A stretch of 36,299 nt of DNA from Deltaproteobacteria bacterium (lineage in GTDB: Bacteria > Desulfobacterota > Desulfomonilia > Desulfomonilales > Desulfomonilaceae), in the NCBI GenBank assembly GCA_021777225.1, contig JAJYDQ010000041.1, forward strand, positions 1-36,299, written 5' to 3'. Shown here piece by piece: positions 26,018 through 34,800 of this stretch. Each line of letters begins with the position of its first letter. The first letter of the stretch is position 1. The position numbers and the translations under genes were made by a program. Below the pieces are notes generated by a model, which saw only the letters and a list, made by a program, of their open reading frames with translations, was not told where the DNA came from and made no database searches.

Positions 26018-27295
26018 ATGGCGAGAGTATTTATATCGGTCTTAGGCACTACCAAATATGGAGAGTGCTCATATTGTTTTGGCGAGCAGCCCATATGTCA
26101 CAGCGTGAGATTTGTTCAGGAAGCGCTGGTAAATCACATTTGCTCCAATTGGGGAAAAGATGATCGAATAGTCGTGTTGGCGACGGACCTGGCATATGAA
26201 AAAAACTGGTTGGACAATGGTCACGGGGACGAATCACCTGGTCTGGCAACGCTACTCAGAGCATCAGAACCGGAAGTGAAAGCGAAGATTGAGGAACCCG
26301 TAATAATTCCATTTGGAAAGGACGGAGACGAAATCTGGGATATTTTTGACAGAATATTGAGCATTTTTGCCCCAAATGACAAGGTGACTTTCGATATCAC
26401 TCACAGTTTCAGGTCATTGCCCATGCTGGTCATGACAGTGCTGAACTACGCCAAGGTGATTAAGAACATTGAGATAGAAGGTGTTTATTATGGCAACTAC
26501 GAAGCACGCAATATGGCTTTAAATCGTGCGCCTGTTTTTGATCTCAAGGTTTTTGACAATCTCTTGAACTGGACGGTAGCCATCGATGCATTTTTGTCAT
26601 CTGGTGACGCTTCTAAAGCCGTAAGACTAGCAAAAGGAAAAGCTGATACAATTGCTAGGGCGAAAAAAGGTTCCGATCCTTTGATAAAGCCCCTTAGAAA
26701 GATAGCGAGCTGTTTGGAAGAATTCAGCAAAACCATGTCGACATGCAGGGGGACCGCAATTTCAGACAGTGTCAATAAACTCAAGAATTCAATTCATGAA
26801 ACGAATGATATCAAAATGGATCCAGCCTTCAAACCCCTTCTTAAACACCTCGAGGCCCGACTTCAAACATTCACCGGCTCAAAGATCGATGATGGGATTC
26901 GAGCAGCGGAATGGTGTGCACAACATAATCTTGTCCAACAGGGCTTCACAATTTTGCGCGAGTTCATGATTGGCTATGTTTGTAACGGTTACGGGACGGA
27001 TCCAGAGGATTACCCTGCACGTAAAAGAATTGAGGACTGCATTGGATCGGATGTCCATGCATGGAGCGAGCACAAGAAAAATAAACGGAAGAAGATTGAC
27101 GACTTAGATATAGCGCCGCCATTGATGATTCTAAAAGGAAAACCCGAATTGCTAGATCTGTTCGGTCGTCTTTACGATTGCCGAAATGACATAAACCATG
27201 CTGGTATCAGAAAGAGCCCCTCGGATCCAAAAACATTAATTGATGGATTGAACGAACTGATTTCACAGGCCAGAACCCTGGTTTTAAAAAATTGA
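26018..27295 (+). CDS. csx1: CARF-HEPN ribonuclease, Csx1/Csx2 (TIGR02221-like)
   Basis: An accessory effector: the CARF domain binds cyclic oligoadenylate made by Csm1 and switches on the HEPN RNase. The 425 residues start MARVFISVLGTTKY; the DxTHG-type motif is DITHS at 126-130, followed by FRSLPMLVM. The C-terminal HEPN domain has R389-NDIN-H394, an R-x4-H catalytic motif. I chose ATG 26018, one base after the csx20 stop; the frame opens 66 bases earlier inside csx20 but the conserved N-terminus begins here. It takes the place of csm6, which is absent. Which ring size it senses cannot be read from sequence. Confidence 0.88.
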   Translation: MARVFISVLGTTKYGECSYCFGEQPICHSVRFVQEALVNHICSNWGKDDRIVVLATDLAYEKNWLDNGHGDESPGLATLLRASEPEVKAKIEEPVIIPFGKDGDEIWDIFDRILSIFAPNDKVTFDITHSFRSLPMLVMTVLNYAKVIKNIEIEGVYYGNYEARNMALNRAPVFDLKVFDNLLNWTVAIDAFLSSGDASKAVRLAKGKADTIARAKKGSDPLIKPLRKIASCLEEFSKTMSTCRGTAISDSVNKLKNSIHETNDIKMDPAFKPLLKHLEARLQTFTGSKIDDGIRAAEWCAQHNLVQQGFTILREFMIGYVCNGYGTDPEDYPARKRIEDCIGSDVHAWSEHKKNKRKKIDDLDIAPPLMILKGKPELLDLFGRLYDCRNDINHAGIRKSPSDPKTLIDGLNELISQARTLVLKN

Positions 27296-27314
27296 GCTTA
27301 CATAAAACGCAATT

Positions 27315-27503
27315 CCCAGGCCTTCAGCCTGGGCTGATATAATACGCCCCTTCAGGGCTTAATAATGATGTGATGTTGTCAATCAACATATTATGATCGG
27401 TCGGGTTGGTCAAATTGGTTGATGTATGAAACGTTATTGTCGAAACGTGCATTTAACGAGCCCTGAAGGGGCGCCTGAATCCAGCCCAGGCTGAAGACCT
27501 GGG
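27315..27503. repeat. REPIN-like palindrome 1
   Basis: Two REP units in inverted orientation, 27315-27362 and 27453-27503, about 90 bases apart. Each unit holds two small hairpins: CCCAGGC...GCCTGGG and GCCC-CTTCA-GGGC. The right unit is nearly the complement of the left. Confidence 0.8.
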
Positions 27504-27693
27504 GGATGGGTGAAAGAAACAAACGCCCCCGTCCCGGTAATGATTGAATTGGTTTATGGCCAGGACTCGTAATTCGCCGATTGACGGTGTCGGGAAATTA
27601 TTGTGAACCGGGGATGTGTTCGGGATGTTGGGACACATGAACCGCCCTTGGGGTTGGTGTCATGGCGCTAACATGGTACACATTCGCCACAAA
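27504..27693. other. Spacer between the two REPIN-like elements
   Basis: 190 bases with no gene. A weak inverted repeat (ATGTGT...ACACAT, about 27610-27640) is the only structure I see. Confidence 0.4.
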
Positions 27694-27806
27694 CCCCAGG
27701 CCTTCAGCTTGGGCTGATATAAAACGCCCTTACAGGGCTTAATTTTGATTTGATATTTAAGAGCCCTGAAGGGGCGCCTGAATCCAGCCCAGGCTGAAGG
27801 CCTGGG
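27694..27806. repeat. REPIN-like palindrome 2
   Basis: The same two units as the preceding palindrome, 27694-27742 and 27757-27806, only 14 bases apart, so the whole element can fold into one long imperfect hairpin. It ends 20 bases before the transposase start. Confidence 0.8.
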
Positions 27807-27826
27807 TAAAAAAAGGGGGGCACACA

Positions 27827-28279
27827 ATGCCACAATCATTGGCAAGAATTTATGTTCATGTGGTGTTTGGCACAAAACACAGGATTCCATGGTTGGTCGA
27901 TAAGATACGACCAGAGATTTTCACCTTTATGGCCGGATCGCTCAATCAAATGGGTTCTAACCCTGTTTGTATTGGAGGCGTATCGGATCATGCTCACCTG
28001 TTGTTCAGGCTTTCGAAGAGCCACTCCCTGAGCAGGGTAGTCGAAAGGGTAAAAACAGATTCATCCATCTGGTTAAAAACCCAGAGAGAGGATTTCCTGG
28101 ATTTTGGTTGGCAAAACGGTTACGGGGCGTTTTCTGTTGACCAATCGAACCTGGAAGCTGTGAGGAAATATGTTTCAAACCAGAAACAGCATCACCAGCA
28201 CCTTTCGTTCAAGGATGAAGCAAAACGAATTTTTATTGCCCACAAACTTGAATACGATGAAAAATACTTTTGGGATTGA
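27827..28279 (+). CDS. REP-associated Y1 (IS200-type) transposase, RAYT
   Basis: A single-strand HUH transposase of the Y1 family. The 150 residues show the HUH pair H55-x-H57 in GGVSDHAHLLF and the nucleophilic tyrosine Y115 in AVRKYVSNQK, with N-terminal IYVHVVFGTKHRIPWL typical of the IS200-like group. All expected catalytic residues are present, so it may be active. G-rich bases stand at a usable distance before the ATG. Its two REPIN-like palindromes next door are the expected substrates. It sits inside the CRISPR locus, between csx1 and the CAPP gene, and probably inserted there. Confidence 0.88.
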   Translation: MPQSLARIYVHVVFGTKHRIPWLVDKIRPEIFTFMAGSLNQMGSNPVCIGGVSDHAHLLFRLSKSHSLSRVVERVKTDSSIWLKTQREDFLDFGWQNGYGAFSVDQSNLEAVRKYVSNQKQHHQHLSFKDEAKRIFIAHKLEYDEKYFWD

Positions 28280-28326
28280 ACCTAGCGCCATGCCTATCAA
28301 CGATCGTTAATTACGGAGAACGCCAT

Positions 28327-30246
28327 ATGATCAATGATCCTCTTCTGTCTCAAGTCAAAGCCGCATTAGATTCCGGTTTGTCTGACGAAGCTCTCAATAT
28401 CGCGCAATCCCGCAATACCAGAGATATAGCGGACGCAGACCTGCATCTTGCCTGGGCTGACATTCTTGAAGAACTCGTAACCACAGATGACGTGATATTC
28501 GAGTTGAACCTTGCCTTGCGAGACGATCCGGAACGGATTTCCACTTACGAACGTCTGTCAGAAGTTTACCTTGACCAGGGGCAGCCACAGAGGGCGGCAA
28601 GGGTCCTTACCAGGCTCGTTGAGAAACAACCAGATGATCCGCAACATTATGAAGCGTTAGGGTCGGCTCTGAAAGAGGCGCGGCAATTTGAAAAAGCTCG
28701 AGAAGTTTTTGAGGCTGCGCTGAAAAAAACCGGTGATTCACGATTTAGCGGATTCATAAAAGAACTCAGTTTTTTGGAAAGATCTGAAACTGAACATCGC
28801 GGGAGGATGGCGGATGGTCCAGGTCAGATTGAGCCAGCCAAGCATAACTTGATAACATTTACAACGCTGTTCGCTAGCCGGGAAGGAGTTTACGCAAGAC
28901 AGTGGGTCAGTCCTACAGGTGAATCCGGATACACTCCAATTCAGGAGCCCCTTACAGTTACGGTAGCGGAAAATCATATTCTCGGAAATTACACAATAGG
29001 AGCCTATCCAGTTCGCTTGGATAATAGCGTAAATTACATAGCTTTCGATTTTGACGTCGCAAAATTTGCGGTTGCCAAGGCAATCTCGAGTGAAAAGCTA
29101 TGGAACGCCGTCATAAATAAAGTCCATTCCGCAGCGTGTAAATTGGTGGACGTCTCGGCCGCGAATGAAATCCCAATATATATGGAGGATTCAGGATTCA
29201 AAGGCCGACATTGCTGGATATTCTGTGAAAGGGCAGTGCCGGCCGGAGTAGCGAAAAAATTCGCTGATCTCCTGGTAGCTCAAATCCTGCCGTTGCCGAA
29301 CGAAGTCACTGTTGAGGTTTTCCCGAAACAAACGTCAGTAAAAAGAGGAGGGCTTGGCAATCTCATAAAACTGCCGTTAGGCATTCATAAACGTACAGGT
29401 AAGCGCTCTCTTTTTATTCAACCGGATGGGACGCCATATGAGGATCAATTGAATTTTCTAGAGTCTGTGAGCAAGGCTTCGAGGAGGACTGTTTATGGTT
29501 TGATTCAGCGGATTTCCGCTGGGGTATCTCCTCGTGTAATTGCTGAACAAAATGAAGTTGAGGAAGCGCCGCCTTTCGATATTGGCGCAGAAGACAGACC
29601 GAGCGCCCCTGCCCACAATTACAAACACACATACGAGCCCCCGTATGATATAGATAGCGACGCCCAGTTCCAGCAACTTATGCTGAAGTGCCCAACATTG
29701 AAGGCTATTGTGGACAAAGTCAATCAAACTTCTATGTTATCCAAGGAAGAAACGCTTGTTCTTGTCCATAGTCTAGGGCACATGAAGCGCGGCCCGGAAG
29801 CTGTAAACACAATATTTCAGCGGTGTATGAACGCCGACCCTTCACTTTTTCTCAAATCACAACTTAAGGGTAATCCCATAAGTTGTCCCAAGATCAAGGC
29901 TAGGGTCCCAGAAATAGTTACGCGTGTGCCCTGCGACTGCACTTTCGATATGTCTGTAAATCTTTACCCGACACCAATCATTCATCTCAGAAATATGCAA
30001 GGCGCAGGCCGCTCTGAAACACCACTTGGCCTGACCGTGGATTCATTGCAGTTTCAGAATCTTGTCCAGGATTACCTGAAGCTGCGTAAACAGCTCCGAG
30101 AAACACAGTTGCTTTTAAAGAAATATGAAGAGAACCTTCGGAATTTCTTCGAAGAAGCCGGAGTAGATTGTGTGGAGACACCGGTTGGTCAACTACGGCG
30201 CCAGAAGAAAGAATCAGGGGAAATCTCATTTGTTTTAGAAATATGA
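28327..30246 (+). CDS. CRISPR-associated primase-polymerase (CAPP) with TPR N-terminus
   Basis: A 639-residue archaeo-eukaryotic-type primase-polymerase expected to work with Cas1-Cas2 during spacer acquisition, possibly making DNA from RNA or DNA templates. Residues 1-140 are TPR-like helical repeats. The primase core follows, with D241-x-D243 (AFDFDVAKF), the S289...H295 motif (SGFKGRHCWIF) and E330 in VEVFPK, so the three AEP metal/nucleotide motifs look intact. Residues ~445-540 contain C455, C500, C520, C536 and C538, a layout like the Fe-S domain of PriL (inference). A coiled-coil-like tail ends the protein. The start is ATG 28327 with GGAG eight bases upstream; an upstream in-frame ATG at 28270 overlaps the transposase. 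cas1 follows after 43 bases. Confidence 0.85.
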   Translation: MINDPLLSQVKAALDSGLSDEALNIAQSRNTRDIADADLHLAWADILEELVTTDDVIFELNLALRDDPERISTYERLSEVYLDQGQPQRAARVLTRLVEKQPDDPQHYEALGSALKEARQFEKAREVFEAALKKTGDSRFSGFIKELSFLERSETEHRGRMADGPGQIEPAKHNLITFTTLFASREGVYARQWVSPTGESGYTPIQEPLTVTVAENHILGNYTIGAYPVRLDNSVNYIAFDFDVAKFAVAKAISSEKLWNAVINKVHSAACKLVDVSAANEIPIYMEDSGFKGRHCWIFCERAVPAGVAKKFADLLVAQILPLPNEVTVEVFPKQTSVKRGGLGNLIKLPLGIHKRTGKRSLFIQPDGTPYEDQLNFLESVSKASRRTVYGLIQRISAGVSPRVIAEQNEVEEAPPFDIGAEDRPSAPAHNYKHTYEPPYDIDSDAQFQQLMLKCPTLKAIVDKVNQTSMLSKEETLVLVHSLGHMKRGPEAVNTIFQRCMNADPSLFLKSQLKGNPISCPKIKARVPEIVTRVPCDCTFDMSVNLYPTPIIHLRNMQGAGRSETPLGLTVDSLQFQNLVQDYLKLRKQLRETQLLLKKYEENLRNFFEEAGVDCVETPVGQLRRQKKESGEISFVLEI

Positions 30247-30289
30247 GAATTTCCGTGTCCAGCGCGGAAAGCGAAGGGATTGAGGGCGT

Positions 30290-31339
30290 GTGGCGATATT
30301 ATATGTTACCGAACAGGGATCGTCATTAACCAAGCAGGGTGATCGTCTTGTGGTGATGAAGCAGGGCAAGGCGATACACTGGGCGCACGCATTCAAAGTG
30401 GAGCAGGTTGCTTTGATGGGGAATATTTCCCTGTCTCCTGCTGTTGTCGGATTCCTGTTGGAGCAAGGGATTGATACGGTTTTTCTGACTTATTTTGGAC
30501 GTTACCGAGGTCGCCTGATTTCGCAATTTGGCAAAAATATCGAACTAAGGCGGCAGCAGTTCAAGAAGATTGATGACCTGGAATTCAAACTCAAACAAGC
30601 CCGATCATGCGTAAAAGGAAAAATCAATAATTGCCGGGTGTTTCTTAGGCGCAGGAACCAGGAATTTAACAATCCTGACATTACCAACGCAGTCCATAGA
30701 TTAAGACGGTTGGCTTCGCAGGTTGATTCTGCCGACTCAGTTGAATCACTGATGGGGGTAGAGGGCGCTGGCGCAGCGGCTTATTTCGGTTCCTTCGGAA
30801 AATTAATAAAAAATTCTAATGTAGTTTTTTCAGGTCGTAATCGGCGGCCGCCGAAAGACCCTGCGAATGTCTTGCTCAGTCTGGGCTACACTCTTCTCGC
30901 TAACGCCATTCATACACAGGTCAATATTGTGGGGCTCGACCCGTATCTGGGGTGCCTCCACAGTGCAGAATACGGACGACCATCTCTAGTGCTCGATCTC
31001 ATGGAAGAATTCAGACCGGCCCTTGTGGATTCGACTGTCATATATGCGGTAAATACTAATATTATCAAGCACACCGATTTTTATAAACCGGATGAACGCG
31101 AACCAGCGGCATTTGATTTTGCGGAAAAGGAACCGCTTCGCGAGGAATATCCAATTCTGCTGAGACATGAAGGTATGAAGAAGTTTGTTTCATTATTTGA
31201 GGATCGGCTTAACAGAAAGGCGATTCACCCTGCGAGAGGCCTGAGGTTGACATACCGAAATATTCTTCTCGAACAGGTTCGAATGTTTGCTCGAACCATC
31301 ACCGATGAATCGGCATACATTCCATTCACGATAAGGTGA
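30290..31339 (+). CDS. cas1: CRISPR integrase Cas1
   Basis: Integrates prespacers at the leader-repeat junction together with Cas2. The 349-residue length is usual. The metal ligands are E158 (GVEGAGAAAYF), H224 (LGCLHSAEYG) and D236 (LVLDLMEEFRP). The N-terminal beta-rich domain starts ILYVTEQGSSL. The start is GTG at 30290 with GAGGG just upstream. It is not fused to a reverse transcriptase; the separate primase-polymerase gene precedes it. cas2 follows after 22 bases. Confidence 0.96.
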   Translation: MAILYVTEQGSSLTKQGDRLVVMKQGKAIHWAHAFKVEQVALMGNISLSPAVVGFLLEQGIDTVFLTYFGRYRGRLISQFGKNIELRRQQFKKIDDLEFKLKQARSCVKGKINNCRVFLRRRNQEFNNPDITNAVHRLRRLASQVDSADSVESLMGVEGAGAAAYFGSFGKLIKNSNVVFSGRNRRPPKDPANVLLSLGYTLLANAIHTQVNIVGLDPYLGCLHSAEYGRPSLVLDLMEEFRPALVDSTVIYAVNTNIIKHTDFYKPDEREPAAFDFAEKEPLREEYPILLRHEGMKKFVSLFEDRLNRKAIHPARGLRLTYRNILLEQVRMFARTITDESAYIPFTIR

Positions 31340-31361
31340 TCCTTGTAGTTTGGAGGCCTGA

Positions 31362-31637
31362 TTGTTTGTAGTTGTTTCCTATGATATCGTTGATGACAAG
31401 AAAAGGCTACGTGTTGCTAAATTGCTCAAGAGTTATGGAGAACGAGTTCAAAAGAGTGTATTTGAATGTAGACTGGATGATAGACTCTATTTGAAGATGA
31501 AGCGAGAGATCGAAAAAATAATTGATTGGGAAGAAGACGGGGTCAGGTATTATATTTTGTGCGCCGGTTGTCTTAAAAATGTTGATATCAGTGGTGTTGG
31601 CTATGTTCGAGACGACGAGGATGTCATTGTTGTTTAG
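31362..31637 (+). CDS. cas2: CRISPR adaptation protein Cas2
   Basis: A ferredoxin-fold dimer that bridges two Cas1 dimers. The 91 residues begin FVVVSYDIVDDKKR with D8 in the conserved position, followed by GERVQKSVFEC. The start is TTG at 31362, supported by GGAGG at 31352-31356. It is the last protein gene before the leader and array. Confidence 0.95.
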   Translation: MFVVVSYDIVDDKKRLRVAKLLKSYGERVQKSVFECRLDDRLYLKMKREIEKIIDWEEDGVRYYILCAGCLKNVDISGVGYVRDDEDVIVV

Positions 31638-31864
31638 GGTCATGATGCTTTAAGTGCGATGACTTTAGAAATTTTGCAACTCCAGCATAACCACTCGAAA
31701 TCATTACGAGCTGAAAAAACGGTGATCGTAATTGTAACTAACGGATTTTACAGAATGTTTCTAGTTCTTGATCTGACTGCTGGGGTACCCGATGAAACGA
31801 TTGAGCCACGTCGTCGTTTCGCTACGGCAAAGTTTAGTGAATCCAGCCACTTTTGAGGGGAGGG
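31638..31864 (+). promoter_or_regulatory. CRISPR leader
   Basis: 227 bases between cas2 and the first repeat with no convincing gene (the open frames found here read into the array). It is A/T-richer than the repeats. Leader assignment rests on the position next to cas1-cas2, on perfect repeats at this end, and on decaying repeats at the far end. The last bases before the first repeat are G-rich (GAGGGGAGGG). Confidence 0.75.
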
Positions 31865-34800
31865 GTTGGACGGAGAGACCCGATTAGAGGGGATTGCGAC
31901 TTAAAACGCCCTCTCAATTCCATTGGTTGACAGCTTGTTGTTGGACGGAGAGACCCGATTAGAGGGGATTGCGACTTTTCCGAACCGGATTGAAGCAAAA
32001 CGGGCTCCACGTTTGTTGGACGGAGAGACCCGATTAGAGGGGATTGCGACTTACTTTCCTGATTATGCCGTCGGGGCATTGAACGGCGGGTTGGACGGAG
32101 AGACCCGATTAGAGGGGATTGCGACGTAATCAAACCACTGTATTTGTTTTTCTCACCAATAAAAAGTTGGACGGAGAGACCCGATTAGAGGGGATTGCGA
32201 CGTAAACTTGCGCGCTAATCGCATTGTCTGCTAATTTCACGTTGGACGGAGAGACCCGATTAGAGGGGATTGCGACTCAACGGCGTCTAGTGTTAGCATG
32301 AAATCTCTAAGTCTTTGTTGGACGGAGAGACCCGATTAGAGGGGATTGCGACTTAGGGAGCAGAGTAGTCACTCTCCTATGACTATTTCTGGTTGGACGG
32401 AGAGACCCGATTAGAGGGGATTGCGACATCTAGCATCCCCTGAGACACATGTTTAGGAAGAAGTGGGTTGGACGGAGAGACCCGATTAGAGGGGATTGCG
32501 ACATATATCAGATGGTCGGCTTCGCATAATCCGGCGCAATAAGTTGGACGGAGAGACCCGATTAGAGGGGATTGCGACTTCAATTCCGCTTTTTTGAAGT
32601 TGAGAAAATGTCATAAGGGTTGGACGGAGAGACCCGATTAGAGGGGATTGCGACTTCCTCTTCTCACCCTTATGTTTTACTGTCAGCTTCCCGGTTGGAC
32701 GGAGAGACCCGATTAGAGGGGATTGCGACTCTTCCGGCCATCTTCAGTGCGGCAGAATAATTGTTTGTTGGACGGAGAGACCCGATTAGAGGGGATTGCG
32801 ACAATGATTGCCTTTACCTTGCTGTTGCTCAAAGAAATAGGTTGGACGGAGAGACCCGATTAGAGGGGATTGCGACTGAATGAAAAAAATCACCTTAAAA
32901 CCTTTAAGGGCGCAGTTGGACGGAGAGACCCGATTAGAGGGGATTGCGACTCAGGTTTCATAGCGTAACAGACTTCTCGACATTTACGTTGGACGGAGAG
33001 ACCCGATTAGAGGGGATTGCGACTTAGGATGATAAATCTAGTCCCAAGCTTGGAGTTTCCAGTTGGACGGAGAGACCCGATTAGAGGGGATTGCGACTGT
33101 ATTGATACAGGATCATCTTATGGTATTGGAATACAAGTTGGACGGAGAGACCCGATTAGAGGGGATTGCGACAATTGCGCCTGCGTGATATGTCCTTGCG
33201 ACAAGCACAGTTGGACGGAGAGACCCGATTAGAGGGGATTGCGACACTAAACACAATCCTTGTTTCCTGGATTCACATAGAAATGGTTGGACGGAGAGAC
33301 CCGATTAGAGGGGATTGCGACCACTTAATGTCAAATTTCTGTAAAACTGAGCATACATACGTTGGACGGAGAGACCCGATTAGAGGGGATTGCGACAAAG
33401 TTAAAAACATCAACATAGCGTTCAAATTTATCACAGTTGGACGGAGAGACCCGATTAGAGGGGATTGCGACCCATTAGCTGATTTGCAAGCTTTGCAAAG
33501 ATTTAAGATGTTGGACGGAGAGACCCGATTAGAGGGGATTGCGACCAAAACCAGTCATGGATATCTGACCATTCAATCCTATACCGTTGGACGGAGAGAC
33601 CCGATTAGAGGGGATTGCGACTACTATTAACAAGTTTTGACGCTATTGTTAGCATCCTGTTGGACGGAGAGACCCGATTAGAGGGGATTGCGACCATACG
33701 CTAACTTCTCGACACAATCTTGATTCAATAAATGTTGGACGGAGAGACCCGATTAGAGGGGATTGCGACACAAACCTTAAAGGACAACAAAATACATTCA
33801 ATTGCAGTTGGACGGAGAGACCCGATTAGAGGGGATTGCGACAGAAGATGGTTCCACACTTGGCGCATATTTTCTCTGCGTAGTTGGACGGAGAGACCCG
33901 ATTAGAGGGGATTGCGACAACCTGGGTTTAGACCCTCTACATTAGGCAGGGGAACAAAGTTGGACGGAGAGACCCGATTAGAGGGGATTGCGACTAATCC
34001 GGCACAATAGGCTGATAGGCCGCGGTACTCAAGTTGGACGGAGAGACCCGATTAGAGGGGATTGCGACTAATCCGGCACAATAGGCTGATAGGCCGCGGT
34101 ACTCAAGTTGGACGGAGAGACCCGATTAGAGGGGATTGCGACGTGCTTCGGCTTTTGTGTTAATTCTGGACATGGCGCTAGTTGGACGGAGAGACCCGAT
34201 TAGAGGGGATTGCGACTAACAAGGCAAAGACCTTTTGCTCTTGATGAGCACATGAGTTGGACGGAGAGACCCGATTAGAGGGGATTGCGACTAACTGCTT
34301 GTTATACTCATACAAGACTGCTATTCGGTTGGACGGAGAGACCCGATTAGAGGGGATTGCGACTTCACCAGCTCGGTGAAATATTTCTCGTTAACTGTTT
34401 TGTTGGACGGAGAGACCCGATTAGAGGGGATTGCGACTCAGGCACAAAGTGTTGGCCACAGTTTCCGCAATACTGTTGGACGGAGAGACCCGATTAGAGG
34501 GGATTGCGACTTACTTCGTCATTCTATCTAAAATAGCTTGGAATTGTTGTTGGACGGAGAGACCCGATTAGAGGGGATTGCGACTCTTCAAGTTGTTTTC
34601 TGGTTGGTGGCATTATCCCATCCGTTGGACGGAGAGACCCGATTAGAGGGGATTGCGACTTTAATAGATGAGCGCAAAATGGCGGTTTTTAATCCCGCGG
34701 TTGGACGGAGAGACCCGATTAGAGGGGATTGCGACCATTTGCCTTCTCCTTTTTTATAAAACTTCAAGGTAATGTTGGACGGAGAGACCCGATTAGAGGG

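Noticed and set aside
28270-28326. Upstream ATG extending the primase-polymerase by 19 residues
   Set aside because: It overlaps the transposase end, lacks a ribosome site, and the ATG at 28327 has GGAG at good spacing.
30290-31339. Reverse transcriptase-Cas1 fusion
   Set aside because: Cas1 is of plain length (349 aa), with no RT motifs; the nearby polymerase is an AEP primase.
31659-31856. 65-codon plus-strand frame between cas2 and the first repeat
   Set aside because: No ribosome site, no recognisable protein, and it occupies the expected leader.
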